From positions 2,023,001 through 2,087,000 of the forward strand of contig NZ_CP032684.1 in assembly GCF_003627795.1 (NCBI RefSeq): a DNA stretch of 64,000 nucleotides. Reading direction: 5' to 3'. Shown in pieces: positions 53,857-63,566 of the stretch. The stretch comes from Rhizobium sp. CCGE531 (lineage in GTDB: Bacteria > Pseudomonadota > Alphaproteobacteria > Rhizobiales > Rhizobiaceae). A program made the translations under genes and the position numbers. The notes below the pieces were generated by a model. The model saw only the letters and a program-made list of their open reading frames with translations, was not told the origin of the DNA and made no database searches. Numbering within the stretch: position 1 is the first letter of the stretch; the number at the start of each line of letters is the position of its first letter.

Positions 53857-54387
53857 TTACTTACCGGTCGGCACGCCGCCGTTTTCGGCCGGCGCAGGAG
53901 TTGTCGTCGCCGGCGCGGTCTGCTGACCGGTTGCGGCCGGAGTCTCCTGCTGTGCAGGCGCCGTAGCGGCGGGCTGGTTCGTCGTTGCAGGCGGCGTCGC
54001 TTGCGACTGCGGAGCGACGGCGCCGCTGTTCGGAACGCCGCTATTGTCGGCCGGCTTCGGCTGGGTGGTTGCCGGCGCCGGGCTTTTCTGGCCGCCGAGC
54101 GAATCGAGAATGCCGTTGCCCTGACCCGCCGTGCCCGGGATACGGTTGAGAATGTCGGTCGGGCGAGCTTCGAAACGCGAAAGCACGTTCATGCCGAGCG
54201 CGAGCGCGAAGAACAGCGCTGCCAGAATGGCCGTGGTGCGCGTCAGCGCGTTGGCCGTACCGCGTGCAGACATGAAGCCCGATCCGCCGCCGATGCCGAG
54301 GCCGCCACCTTCGGAGCGCTGAATCAGCACAACGCCAATAAGGGCGACGACGATCATGAGATAGATAACAAGCAGTACGGTTTGCAT
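53857..54387 (-). CDS. secG: Protein translocase subunit SecG
   Basis: 176 residues. The two SecG membrane helices flank the conserved VVLIQRSEGGGLGIGGGSGFMSARGTANALTRTTAILA. It is part of the SecYEG channel. The C-terminal ~90 residues are a Pro/Ala/Thr/Gln tail longer than in enterobacteria. A 7-bp hairpin with a 2-nt loop (TGCCCGC/GCGGGCA, 54399-54414) is directly upstream of the translation start. tpiA lies upstream in the same direction. Confidence 0.93.
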   Translation of the reverse strand: MQTVLLVIYLMIVVALIGVVLIQRSEGGGLGIGGGSGFMSARGTANALTRTTAILAALFFALALGMNVLSRFEARPTDILNRIPGTAGQGNGILDSLGGQKSPAPATTQPKPADNSGVPNSGAVAPQSQATPPATTNQPAATAPAQQETPAATGQQTAPATTTPAPAENGGVPTGK

Positions 54388-54501
54388 GGATCCAGTCCTG
54401 CCCGCTGGCGGGCATCAAAAAGAAAAGCTCGCGGCTCTTTACATGAGGCTCTCGCCTATTCCAAGCCCCTTTAAGGCTGGAATACCAGGCAAGTTGTTGC
54501 T

Positions 54502-55272
54502 TCAGGCGAGCTGCCGTTCGAATGCGGCATAAATGGCGAGGAAGTCGACCGCTTTCAAGCTCTGCCCGCCGACAAGGACGCCGTTGACATGGGGAATGTC
54601 CAGAAGGTCGCGCGCATTGGCGCCGCTGACCGATCCGCCATAGAGGATTCGCATGTTCGCCCCTTCCCTGCCGAAGCGCTCGATGAGTTCGATACGGATG
54701 AAGGCATGCGCCTCCTCCACGTTTTCGCGGGTCGGCACCACGCCGGTACCGATCGCCCAGACCGGCTCATAGGCGATGACCGTCGTCCCCGCCGTAGAGC
54801 CATCCGGAATGGAGCCGATGAGTTCCCGCTTCAGCACATCGAGCGTCTGACCGCTGTTGCGCTCATAGGCGGTCTCGCCGATGCAGATGATGGCGATGAG
54901 CCCCGCATCGTGCGCCGCCTGGGCCTTGGCCCGCACCAGCATGTCGCTTTCCGCGTGGTTCCTGCGGCGTTCGGAATGACCGACGATGACATGGGTGCCG
55001 AAGCAGTCCGCAATCATCTCGGCGGAAATATCGCCGGTATGGGCACCGCTGACCTGTTGATGGCAATCCTGGGCGCCGATCGCAAGCGGACTGTCGTCGC
55101 AAAGTGCGGTCGCGACATAGAGCAATGTGGCCGGGGGGCAGAGCAGCGTATCGATTTTCTCAGACAACGGCGCCTTGACGCCATCCGCGATCGCCTTGAT
55201 CTGGTCCAGGCTCGCGCGCGTCCCGTTCATCTTCCAGTTTCCGGCCAGAAGCGGCCGCATGGTCTTCGTCAT
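54502..55272 (-). CDS. tpiA: Triosephosphate isomerase
   Basis: 256 residues. [13 protein letters not shown] has the catalytic Lys, VIVGHSERR the electrophile His and [13 protein letters not shown] the base Glu. Loop 6 is GTGVVPT rather than the common GTGKTAT. It interconverts dihydroxyacetone phosphate and glyceraldehyde 3-phosphate. Rhizobia may have a second TpiA-like isomerase for erythrose phosphates; the secG neighbourhood is that of the housekeeping gene as I recall it. Confidence 0.95.
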   Translation of the reverse strand: MTKTMRPLLAGNWKMNGTRASLDQIKAIADGVKAPLSEKIDTLLCPPATLLYVATALCDDSPLAIGAQDCHQQVSGAHTGDISAEMIADCFGTHVIVGHSERRRNHAESDMLVRAKAQAAHDAGLIAIICIGETAYERNSGQTLDVLKRELIGSIPDGSTAGTTVIAYEPVWAIGTGVVPTRENVEEAHAFIRIELIERFGREGANMRILYGGSVSGANARDLLDIPHVNGVLVGGQSLKAVDFLAIYAAFERQLA

Positions 55273-55411
55273 TCCGGTTGTCTCCCCCTTATTCCATCAG
55301 TCGGACTAACAAAAAGGAGGAGGAAAGGAAAGTTATCGAATGTGGTCGAAACCAGTTCAAATCGTTTGAAAAAATGCTTACCCGGAAAATAATTCGAATT
55401 GCCGGAGCGTT

Positions 55412-56308
55412 TTACGACGCCTGCGGATCGGCGATCCAGTTGAGCACCTTGCGCCAATCGGTCATGCGCACGGGTGTTCCATGGTTGCCGGTTTCGAAAA
55501 GTGTGAAGCGCGTCGGGTAATGCGCCTTGTAGAGTTTCTCGAACAGTGCCTGCTGGTCCGCCGCGGCATAGACCGGGTCCTTGCTGCCATGCGTGAACCA
55601 GAGCGGCAGCCTTGCCTTGTAGAAGGCGCTCTTGGTGAAATCCGGATCGGTGACCCCGCTCAGGATCGCCATGCCCTTCAGGCGCTTGACGCTTTCGGCA
55701 TCGCGGGTGATGCCCCAGCAGATGAAGCTGCCCATGGAGGCGCAGGTGAGGATGACGGGCTTGCCGGCCGACTGTTCGTAGGAATAGCGGATCAGCGCGG
55801 CGATGTCGGCGACCCCGTTGCTGTCGAAACCTTTGACGCTTGGCGCATAATAGGTGCCGCCATTGCGGTAGGCGAGGTTTTTCAGCCGGTTGAAATTGCC
55901 GCCGAACGTATAATCGTTGGAGCCGAGCCGGCGGTCGCCGCCGCGGCCGTGGATGAAGATGACGGTAAAGGCCTGTTTCGAAGCCGGACCTATACGGGTG
56001 ACGTCGACCTTGCGGTCACCGAGCTGCAAGGTCTCGTCTTCCTGCGCTTTCCAGCGCACGCCCGTGTCGATGTAGGGCGGCTTGACGCGCTTTTCCGGGA
56101 TTTGGTCGCGGCCGTTGATATCACGCACTTCCTGGTAATCGATCGTCTGGAAAGCGCCATTGTCGTGGTTCTCGATGACGGTCTGGTTGGAAAACAGCTC
56201 ATCCTTGAAGGGCTTCAGCATGTCGGCAGAGGCGCCTTGGGCGGCCGCCAGAAGCAGAATGCCCGAAACTACGGACAAGACAGGCAAATGAACTGTGGAC
56301 ATTGGCAT
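55412..56308 (-). CDS. Secreted alpha/beta hydrolase
   Basis: 298 residues from ATG 56308 (GGAGG 10 nt upstream), with a signal peptide (ends GASA). The hydrolase core is FTVIFIHGRGGDRRLGSNDY, the nucleophile elbow is ILTCASMGSFICWG (CASMGS), and LPLWFTHGSKDPVY and FETGNHGTPV hold the Asp and His. The serine of the elbow is preceded by A rather than G. The substrate is unknown; the periplasm is likely. The longer frame reaches back towards parE without a site. Confidence 0.85.
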   Translation of the reverse strand: MPMSTVHLPVLSVVSGILLLAAAQGASADMLKPFKDELFSNQTVIENHDNGAFQTIDYQEVRDINGRDQIPEKRVKPPYIDTGVRWKAQEDETLQLGDRKVDVTRIGPASKQAFTVIFIHGRGGDRRLGSNDYTFGGNFNRLKNLAYRNGGTYYAPSVKGFDSNGVADIAALIRYSYEQSAGKPVILTCASMGSFICWGITRDAESVKRLKGMAILSGVTDPDFTKSAFYKARLPLWFTHGSKDPVYAAADQQALFEKLYKAHYPTRFTLFETGNHGTPVRMTDWRKVLNWIADPQAS

Positions 56309-56514
56309 GCGGATACTTCCTCCGATCGGCCATCGGGCTTGCCATTCGTCACCCGCCGACGCAAATCTCTTTATAAATCGGCCCCGTCGTGGGGCGCCAT
56401 CGCTCTTGTGTGCCGTTTCTGGCAGAATCACCGTGATTCGCGAATACCGGCGACAAATGCGATAATAAAAGGGGTCTGGCCCCACCAGAACAAATCTGAG
56501 CAGCTTGAAGTTCT

Positions 56515-58572
56515 ATGGATAACAGCAACGATCTCTTCTCCGGACTACCCCGTTCCCCGAAGCCGGAGGCAGCGGAAAAGCCTGACGTGAAGGTTGAAAA
56601 GCCCGCACCGGCGCAGCGCGCAGCACCGGCGACCTCTTCCGCGGAAGAATATGGCGCAAGCTCCATCCGCGTTCTGGAAGGACTCGAACCGGTCCGCATG
56701 CGTCCCGGCATGTATATCGGCGGCACGGACGAAAAGGCGTTGCATCACCTTTTCGCCGAAGTCATCGATAACGCCATGGACGAAGCCGTGGCCGGTCACG
56801 CCAATTTCATCGAGGTCTACCTCGATCGGCAGGGATATCTGACCGTCACGGACAATGGTCGCGGCATTCCTGTGGAAAACCATCCGCAAGTGCCCGGCAA
56901 GTCGACGCTCGAAGTCATCATGACCAAGCTGCACGCCGGCGGCAAGTTCGACGGCAAGGCCTACGAGACGTCGGGCGGTCTGCACGGCGTCGGCGTTTCC
57001 GTCGTCAATGCGCTGTCGGATGATCTGGAGGTCGAGGTTGCCCGCAACCGCAAGCTCTATCGCCAGCGATTTTCGCGCGGCCTGCCGGTCGGCGGCCTCG
57101 AAGAGCTGGGCGATGTGCATAACCGGCGCGGCACGCGTGTCCGCTTCCATCCAGATCCGCAGATCTTCGGCGATCACGCCCGCTTCGATCCGGCCCGCGT
57201 GTTCCGCATGGCCCGTTCGAAGGCCTATCTGTTCGGCGGCGTCGAGATCCGCTGGGCTTGCGATCCGGAGCTGGCGCCCGAAGGCGCCGACGTTCCGGAA
57301 AAGGCGGTCTTCCACTTTCCGGGCGGCCTGAAGGACTACCTCAAGGCGACGATGGGCAACGAGTTCACCGTCACCCGCGAGATATTCGCCGGCAAGTCGG
57401 AGAAGGAAAGCGGCCACGGTTCGCTCGAATGGGCGATCACCTGGTATGGCGGCGACCCGCAGGTCCACTCCTACTGCAACACGATTCCGACGCCTGAAGG
57501 CGGCACGCACGAAGCCGGCTTCCGCATCGCCCTCACCAAGGGACTGAAGAACTACGCCGACCTCACCCAGAACAAGCGCGCGGCCAATATCACGACCGAC
57601 GACGTGATGATTTCGGGCGTCGGCATGCTGTCGATCTTCATCCGCGAACCGGAGTTCGTCGGCCAGACGAAGGACAGGCTTGCGACGGTCGAAGCGCAGC
57701 GCATTGTCGAAAACGCCCTGCGCGATCCCTTCGATCACTATCTCACCGACAATCCGGGCGAAGCCGAAAAACTGCTGGAATGGGTGATCGAGCGCTCGGA
57801 AGAGCGCATGCGCCGCCGCAAGGAAAAGGAAGTTAACCGCAAGACCGCCGTGCGCAAGCTGCGCCTGCCCGGCAAGCTGGCGGATTGCTCGCAAAGCGCC
57901 GCCGCTGGCGCCGAACTCTTTCTCGTCGAGGGCGATTCGGCAGGTGGCTCGGCCAAGCAGGCGCGAAACCGCATGAATCAGGCGATCCTGCCGCTGCGCG
58001 GCAAGATCCTCAACGTTGCCAGCGCGGGGCGCGAAAAGCTGTCCGCCAACCAGCAGATCACCGACCTCGTCCAGGCGCTCGGCTGCGGCACGCGCTCGAA
58101 ATATCGGGAAGAAGATCTTCGCTATCACCGCATCGTCGTGATGACCGATGCCGACGTCGACGGCGCCCACATTGCCTCGCTGCTGATCACCTTCTTCTAT
58201 CAGGAGATGCCGGAGCTGATCCGTCAGGGCCATCTCTTCCTGGCCGTGCCGCCGCTCTACAAGATCACGCAGGGTTCGAAATCCATCTACGCCCGCGACG
58301 ACGCCCATCGTCTCGAGCTGATGGAGACGGAATTCAAGGGCAGAGGCAAGGTCGAGATCAGCCGCTTCAAAGGCCTGGGCGAAATGCTGCCGGCCCAGCT
58401 CAAGGAAACGACGATGGACCCGTCCAAGCGCACCTTGCTGCGCGTCGAGATCGACGAGGTGGATTTCGAAGGCACGCGCGATGCCGTCGATAATCTGATG
58501 GGCACCAAGGCCGAGGCGCGCTTCCGCTTCATTCAGGAACGGGCGGCTTTTGCCGAGGCTCTGGATATCTGA
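56515..58572 (+). CDS. parE: DNA topoisomerase IV subunit B
   Basis: 685 residues. The GHKL ATPase is EVIDNAMDEAVAGHANF (Asn/Glu), DNGRGIPVE and GGLHGVGVSVVNALSD; the Toprim domain has EGDSAGGSAKQARNRMNQAILPLRGKILN and DADVDGAHIASLL. With ParC it decatenates daughter chromosomes. The N-terminal 40 residues are a Pro/Ala/Lys extension. It is divergent from the alpha/beta hydrolase gene. Confidence 0.96.
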   Translation: MDNSNDLFSGLPRSPKPEAAEKPDVKVEKPAPAQRAAPATSSAEEYGASSIRVLEGLEPVRMRPGMYIGGTDEKALHHLFAEVIDNAMDEAVAGHANFIEVYLDRQGYLTVTDNGRGIPVENHPQVPGKSTLEVIMTKLHAGGKFDGKAYETSGGLHGVGVSVVNALSDDLEVEVARNRKLYRQRFSRGLPVGGLEELGDVHNRRGTRVRFHPDPQIFGDHARFDPARVFRMARSKAYLFGGVEIRWACDPELAPEGADVPEKAVFHFPGGLKDYLKATMGNEFTVTREIFAGKSEKESGHGSLEWAITWYGGDPQVHSYCNTIPTPEGGTHEAGFRIALTKGLKNYADLTQNKRAANITTDDVMISGVGMLSIFIREPEFVGQTKDRLATVEAQRIVENALRDPFDHYLTDNPGEAEKLLEWVIERSEERMRRRKEKEVNRKTAVRKLRLPGKLADCSQSAAAGAELFLVEGDSAGGSAKQARNRMNQAILPLRGKILNVASAGREKLSANQQITDLVQALGCGTRSKYREEDLRYHRIVVMTDADVDGAHIASLLITFFYQEMPELIRQGHLFLAVPPLYKITQGSKSIYARDDAHRLELMETEFKGRGKVEISRFKGLGEMLPAQLKETTMDPSKRTLLRVEIDEVDFEGTRDAVDNLMGTKAEARFRFIQERAAFAEALDI

Positions 58573-58725
58573 CGGTAGACCAATCGTCGGTTGCCGCGAC
58601 GAACGGGCTTCGCGACATTTTTACCGGATTGTCTGATATCCGTTACGAAGACGTCATGAGTGGATGTGTAGATGGCGGCATTGCTCGAATGCCGCCATTT
58701 CATCATTCGGATTGACGATTTCGCC

Positions 58726-59856
58726 ATGTTGAAGCCATTTCTGACGACCGCCGCCGTTCTCCTCTTCAGCCATGCCGCCCATGCGCTGGATATCGGGACC
58801 ACCATCGACGTTCCCTGCCCCTTCGGCGACTGCAAGGCCGGCATCGGCCTTTCCTATCTCGGCACTTACGATATTCCGACGGGCTTCATGGAAAACGGCG
58901 TGGAAGTCGGCGGGCTCTCGGGCATCGACTTCGATCCCTCCACCGGCCGCTACATCGCAATCAGCGACGACCGCTCCGAAAAGGCGCCCGCCCGCTTCTA
59001 CGACCTCGATATTGATGTCGACGCCAGCGGCCTGAAGGGTGTCGCTGTGGTCGATCACGTCACGCTGAAGGACAAGGACGGCCAGCCTTTTGCGATCAAG
59101 AAAGTGGATGGCGAATCCATCCGCCTGGGCAAGGATGGCATCTATTGGAGCAGCGAAGGCGACGGCAAGGCGCTGCTACCGCCCTTCGTGCGCGTCGCCA
59201 ATCGCGACGGCAGCTTCGTCCGCGAATTCTCATTGCCGGATGGTTTTGCCCCGATGGCCGACAAGCATACGGGGATTCGCGACAATCTCGCCTTTGAAGG
59301 CCTGACCTTCCTCTCAGGCGGCGACCTTCTCGTTAACACCGAATCTGCGCTCTATCAGGATGGGCCGGTCACGACGCTGACCAACGGCGCACTCGCGCGC
59401 ATCATTCGGTATGACGCTGCGACCGGCATGCCGAAGGCGCAATATGCCTATCCGGTCTCGCCGATTCCGCAGACACCCTCCACCGCGAGTGGCTGGAACG
59501 ACTTCGGCCTGTCCGAGATCCTGGCGCTCGACGACCGCCACCTGCTTTCGATCGAGCGCGGCTACGCGCAGGGCGTCGGCAATTCGGTCGTCATCAACAT
59601 GTTCGATCTCGACGGCGCCACCGATATCTCGAATATCCCGTCGCTCATGGCCACCGATCAACGGATCGTGCCGGTGCGCAAGACGGAGATCATGGATTTG
59701 CGCGCGCTCGGCCTTGCTCCCGACAATATCGAAGGCGTGACTTTCGGTAAGTCCAGGGACGGTACCGACGTGCTGATCTTCGTCGCCGACAACAATTTCA
59801 ACTCGACGCAAAAGACGCAGTTTTTCGCGTTCAAGGTGATCCGTCGCCCCTCGTGA
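58726..59856 (+). CDS. Esterase-like activity of phytase family protein (secreted)
   Basis: 376 residues from ATG 58726, giving a signal peptide MLKPFLTTAAVLLFSHAAHA; the longer upstream frame would bury it. The fold is the six-bladed phytase-like beta-propeller: GLSGIDFDPSTGRYIAISDDRSEKAPARFYDLDI, EGDGKALLPPFVRVANRDG, AFEGLTFLSGGDLLVNTES and NIEGVTFGKSRDGTDVLIFVADNNFN. These proteins are periplasmic and may hydrolyse phosphate or other esters. It follows parE in the same direction with a gap of ~150 bp. Confidence 0.85.
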   Translation: MLKPFLTTAAVLLFSHAAHALDIGTTIDVPCPFGDCKAGIGLSYLGTYDIPTGFMENGVEVGGLSGIDFDPSTGRYIAISDDRSEKAPARFYDLDIDVDASGLKGVAVVDHVTLKDKDGQPFAIKKVDGESIRLGKDGIYWSSEGDGKALLPPFVRVANRDGSFVREFSLPDGFAPMADKHTGIRDNLAFEGLTFLSGGDLLVNTESALYQDGPVTTLTNGALARIIRYDAATGMPKAQYAYPVSPIPQTPSTASGWNDFGLSEILALDDRHLLSIERGYAQGVGNSVVINMFDLDGATDISNIPSLMATDQRIVPVRKTEIMDLRALGLAPDNIEGVTFGKSRDGTDVLIFVADNNFNSTQKTQFFAFKVIRRPS

Positions 59857-60005
59857 CACCTTGCTCCGGCCGCGAGCCGATCGTCTTCCAGTCGTCTTAA
59901 TGTCATGCCCGCATAATAAAGAGGCTTTCAGGCTGTTGCTCTTGAAACAGCCAAGATCATACCCCATAACCGGGTGATCTAGTAAAAAGGGGCGAAGTAA
60001 GTCCG

Positions 60006-61184
60006 GTGGGTGTATTTGAACGTCATAAGCCGAAGGAGCATCGGTGGCTGGGGCCGAGCGCGCATGCGCGCATGCCTTTGATACCATCCATTTCCGCGGC
60101 GCGCTGGCTGCTGATCCTGATTGCCATCGCCGGCATTTATTTCTTCTACGGATTTCTCGTTCCAGTCCTCGCAGCGGCTGTTATCGGCTTCGCCACCTGG
60201 CCGCTTTACAGCGATGTGGTGCGCCGGACGGGCGGAAACACGACGCTTGCGGCCACCATCGCCCTCGTGTTCATCGTGACCTTTCTCGTCCTGCCGATCG
60301 TCCTTTCCGCCATTTATATGGCCGGCGAGGTACGCGAATGGTTCGGCTGGGCCGTGCATGTCAACCGTGACGGTGCGGCGCCGCCGCAATGGATTCTGGC
60401 CTTGCCTGTCATAGGCTCGTGGCTCGGCGAACAATGGACGCAATATGTCGGCAGCCCCGGCTCGCTCGGCGAACTGGCGCAGCTCGTGAGCGGCGCGCAT
60501 ATCGGCAATATCTATCGCGCGGTGCTCGCGGCCGGCGGCGGGGCGTTCCATGTCATCCTGACCCTGCTGTTCATGCTGATCGCGCTGTTTTTCATCTATC
60601 GCGACGGCGCGACATTCGTTCGCCAGGTCGATCTGCTCGGCGAGCGCATCCTGCCCAACCGCTGGGAACGGATTTCCCGGGTTGTTCCCGCGACCATCAG
60701 CTCGACCGTCATGGGCATGACGCTGATTGCCATTGGTGAAGGTATCGTTCTCGGCGTGGCCTATTGGATCGCCGGCGCTCCCTCCGCCATCACGCTCGGC
60801 GTCCTTACAGGCGTCATGGCCCTGGTGCCGGGTGGCGCTCCGCTGTCGATGTCGCTCGTTTCCATCTATCTCGTCGCGAGCGGCTCGCTTTGGGCGGGCG
60901 TTGGCCTCTTCCTCTGGGGCACGATCGAGCTCTTCATCGTTGACAAGACCCTTCGCCCGAAGCTCGTCGGCGGCCCCATCAAGCTGCCCTTCCTGCCGAC
61001 TTTTTTCGGTCTCGTAGGCGGCGTGAAAACCATGGGCTTTCTCGGCCTCTTCATCGGGCCTGTCCTGATGGCGATCATGGTCGCCATCTGGCGCGAATGG
61101 ATCCGCGAGGCCGAATTGACCGAGGAGCAGCAAACGCAGGAACCGGAACTGCAGTTGCATGTCCGCGACGCCGCCGAGCGCTGA
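60006..61184 (+). CDS. AI-2E family transporter (inner-membrane permease)
   Basis: 392 residues, about eight membrane helices. The DUF20/AI-2E features are AVIGFATWPLYSDVV, MTLIAIGEGIVLGVAYWIAGAPSAITLGVLTGVMALVPGGAPLS and GLVGGVKTMGFLGLFIGPVLMAIMVAIWREW. Members export signals or exchange ions; AI-2 export itself is shown for only a few. Start is a GTG at 60006; an ATG at 60072 is an alternative. It converges on the GNAT gene, 8 bp away. Confidence 0.85.
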   Translation: MGVFERHKPKEHRWLGPSAHARMPLIPSISAARWLLILIAIAGIYFFYGFLVPVLAAAVIGFATWPLYSDVVRRTGGNTTLAATIALVFIVTFLVLPIVLSAIYMAGEVREWFGWAVHVNRDGAAPPQWILALPVIGSWLGEQWTQYVGSPGSLGELAQLVSGAHIGNIYRAVLAAGGGAFHVILTLLFMLIALFFIYRDGATFVRQVDLLGERILPNRWERISRVVPATISSTVMGMTLIAIGEGIVLGVAYWIAGAPSAITLGVLTGVMALVPGGAPLSMSLVSIYLVASGSLWAGVGLFLWGTIELFIVDKTLRPKLVGGPIKLPFLPTFFGLVGGVKTMGFLGLFIGPVLMAIMVAIWREWIREAELTEEQQTQEPELQLHVRDAAER

Positions 61185-61192
61185 GCCCTTGC

Positions 61193-61657
61193 CTACTTCA
61201 GCGTCAGACGCTTCTCCATGAACAGGCTGAGAGGATCCGGCCGATAGCTGCCGAAGGCAGCGATTTCGACATAACCGAACCTCCGGTAGAGGCCGATTGC
61301 TTCCGGCTGATATATTCCTGTCTCCAGCCGGATCGCTGAAAGGCTTTTTTCCAGCGCCGTCGCTTCGAGCGCTTCCATCAGCTTGCGCGCAACGCTGCGT
61401 CCCCTGGCGGCGGGATCGACGAACATGCGCTTGATCTCTGCGGTGCCATCACCGGCCTCCACCAGGGCGCAACATCCGGCGATGGCCTCCTCCACCCTTG
61501 CGACCCAGAAGGTCACATCCGGTTTCTCCAACGAAGACAGATCAAGGATATGATTGCTCTCAGGCGGATAGAGCGCTTCCGCATAGGCGCTCGACATGTC
61601 CAGAAGGCGGATGACGCCTTCCTGGCGCGGGGATTCGATGGCGATCGTCAGCGGCAA
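61193..61657 (-). CDS. GNAT family N-acetyltransferase
   Basis: 154 residues. I set the start at TTG 61657 (CGAGG 6 nt upstream), which gives LPLTIAIESPRQEG; the frame continues without a start site into the neighbouring DUF2336 gene. The acetyl-CoA loop is FVDPAARGRSVARKLMEALEATALE, and AIRLETGIYQPEAIGLYRRFGYVEI is motif B. It acetylates an unknown amine in the cytoplasm. Confidence 0.85.
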   Translation of the reverse strand: MPLTIAIESPRQEGVIRLLDMSSAYAEALYPPESNHILDLSSLEKPDVTFWVARVEEAIAGCCALVEAGDGTAEIKRMFVDPAARGRSVARKLMEALEATALEKSLSAIRLETGIYQPEAIGLYRRFGYVEIAAFGSYRPDPLSLFMEKRLTLK

Positions 61658-61691
61658 ATTGAACCTCGGAAAATGAGACCCGCGCTGGATA

Positions 61692-62831
61692 TCACGCGGC
61701 GGCGAGTGTCGCCAGAGCCGCGAAGCTGCGCGCGGCCTGTCGCCGTTCGGCATTCGCCAGCTTCTCCACCATGTCGAGTAGCTGCGTCGCGGCGGCCTGA
61801 GGCTGTTCGGCAAGGCGGAATTTGCGCATCAGCCGCGAAGAGACGTTCTCCAGCATGGCGGTGCCGTTCTCGCGGGACGCATCGCGCCAGATCAGGGTCG
61901 CCTCGACGAAGATCGTGCTGATATCCCGGGTCAGTCCGGCGCTTTCGTAAAGCGCCCGGATGGCATGGATGCGGCCCCTGGAGATGATGGAACGCACGCG
62001 CCGCTCATCGCAGCCGGAAAGATTCGTGATCGTGCAGGCGAAGAAATCGACCTTGCCGGAGCACAGCGCATGCATCAGGAAGGCTGGCGTCAGCCAGCCG
62101 CCTTGCCGCAGATGCTCGACGAGATCAGGGAGCTGCTCGTGCTGTGCCGTTCCCGCGATGGCGACGGTCGCAGATTCGGTCGCTTCGCGCGTCACCTGCT
62201 GCAGCCTGCCGCTGCCGATAAAGCTCTGGACCAGCGTCGATTCGGATAGCGCCGCGCTGATCCGGCGCATCAGCAGATGCCTGGCATCCGAAGACAGGGC
62301 GTCACGGGAAAGAAGCAGGCCGCGTATATCGGCGCAATCACCCAGGCGCTCGGCGATGCGCTTAAGCGACGCCGGCGAAAGCAACGCGCCGTCATTTTCG
62401 AGCAGGCACAGGATTTCCGCCTCCCCGCCGATCTCCGCAAGCGCCGCGCAGACAGCACGCGGCACCTGGCCTCGGGAAGCAATCAGGACCCGCGTCACAT
62501 CACTGCCATGCAGCACCAGATCGACAAGATCGGCATCGGTGAATACCGGCGAAAACAGGATGATCTGCCCCGCTATTTCCGGCTGGTCCCCAGCCAGGGA
62601 GAGAATGACATTGCGTGGAGCACCGGCCGCGCGGGCAACCGCTTCGGCAAGCGCAAGCCGGACGCGCGGAGACGGATCATCGAGCAAATAGGTCATCGCC
62701 ATTTCCGCGGCGGCACGCTCTTCCCTGGGCATCTCCGACTGCAGATAGGCTCTGCCGAGCGCATTGGCCGCCCGAGCCCTGCTTTCTGCCTTGGCGGTCT
62801 CAGCCCAGCGAAGGAATGCTTCTATGATCAC
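61692..62831 (-). CDS. DUF2336 family protein
   Basis: 379 residues, almost entirely helical, with HEAT-like repeats rich in Ala, Leu and Arg: VRLALAEAVARAAGAPRNVILSLAGDQPEIAGQIILFSPVFTDADLVDLVL is the region that recalls DUF2336. The family is widespread in rhizobia and Caulobacter relatives and has no reaction assigned. It probably binds a protein partner. It has no obvious operon partner besides the GNAT gene, 34 bp downstream. Confidence 0.8.
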   Translation of the reverse strand: MIIEAFLRWAETAKAESRARAANALGRAYLQSEMPREERAAAEMAMTYLLDDPSPRVRLALAEAVARAAGAPRNVILSLAGDQPEIAGQIILFSPVFTDADLVDLVLHGSDVTRVLIASRGQVPRAVCAALAEIGGEAEILCLLENDGALLSPASLKRIAERLGDCADIRGLLLSRDALSSDARHLLMRRISAALSESTLVQSFIGSGRLQQVTREATESATVAIAGTAQHEQLPDLVEHLRQGGWLTPAFLMHALCSGKVDFFACTITNLSGCDERRVRSIISRGRIHAIRALYESAGLTRDISTIFVEATLIWRDASRENGTAMLENVSSRLMRKFRLAEQPQAAATQLLDMVEKLANAERRQAARSFAALATLAAA

Positions 62832-62957
62832 TTAATGCCCCGATATCGGCGAGGCGATTCTTGCCCCGCAAACTCATATCCCTCACGCTATCGAGGAAAG
62901 GTTTACGGGACGTTTACCGTGCTTATTAACCTTTTGCATATCAGTGCGACGGCCCGT

Positions 62958-63566
62958 TCAGGGAGTCTTTGGCCGCATCATCTCGAACACGTCGCTGCCC
63001 TCGCTATAGTCCATGTAACCCATGCGCGCGACGGGCCGCGCAAGCGCCATGTCCAGCCTGCCGTCACGGATGATCGCCTCGTCGATGTGGATGCCCACGA
63101 CCTGACCGATGACCATGATGTTTTCCGACACCTCGCCATTGAGACCTTTGGGCTGCAGCACCTCGGTCACGCGGCATTCAAGGACCGCAAAGGCTTCGCC
63201 CACATAGGGAGCGTCCACAAGCTTGCCAGGGTTCGCCGTCAGCCCGGCCAGCTCGAATTCGTTGACGCCATAGGGAACGGCAATCGACGAATGATTCATC
63301 TTTTCCACGATATGGCGACTGACGAGATTGGCGGTGAAAACGCCGGTTTCCTCGACATTGCGCACGCTGTCCTTTCGTCCGGCGGATGAGAACATCACCA
63401 GCTTTGGCCGGTCGCTGACCGCGTTGAAAAAGGAATAGGGGGAGAGGTTCAGCGAGCCGTCCCTGCCCTTGCTGCCGATCCAGCCGATCGGCCTTGGCGT
63501 GACGATGGCCTTGAAGGGATCATGCGCCAGCCCGTGGCGATTGCTGTCGGTCGTGTAGAACATCAT
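62958..63566 (-). CDS. Flavin reductase family protein
   Basis: 202 residues: [64 protein letters not shown] is the FMN-binding core of the flavin_reduct family, which supplies reduced flavin to mono-oxygenases or acts as an oxidoreductase. The start overlaps the nitroreductase stop as ATGA (63563-63566), so the two are coupled and may act together. It ends 126 bp before the DUF2336 start. Confidence 0.9.
   Translation of the reverse strand: MMFYTTDSNRHGLAHDPFKAIVTPRPIGWIGSKGRDGSLNLSPYSFFNAVSDRPKLVMFSSAGRKDSVRNVEETGVFTANLVSRHIVEKMNHSSIAVPYGVNEFELAGLTANPGKLVDAPYVGEAFAVLECRVTEVLQPKGLNGEVSENIMVIGQVVGIHIDEAIIRDGRLDMALARPVARMGYMDYSEGSDVFEMMRPKTP

Noticed and set aside
54457..54484. Bulged hairpin (TATTCCAAGCC ... 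GGCTGGAATA) between tpiA and secG
   Set aside because: It lacks a T-tail in the direction of tpiA transcription and has a bulge, so I could not call it a terminator.
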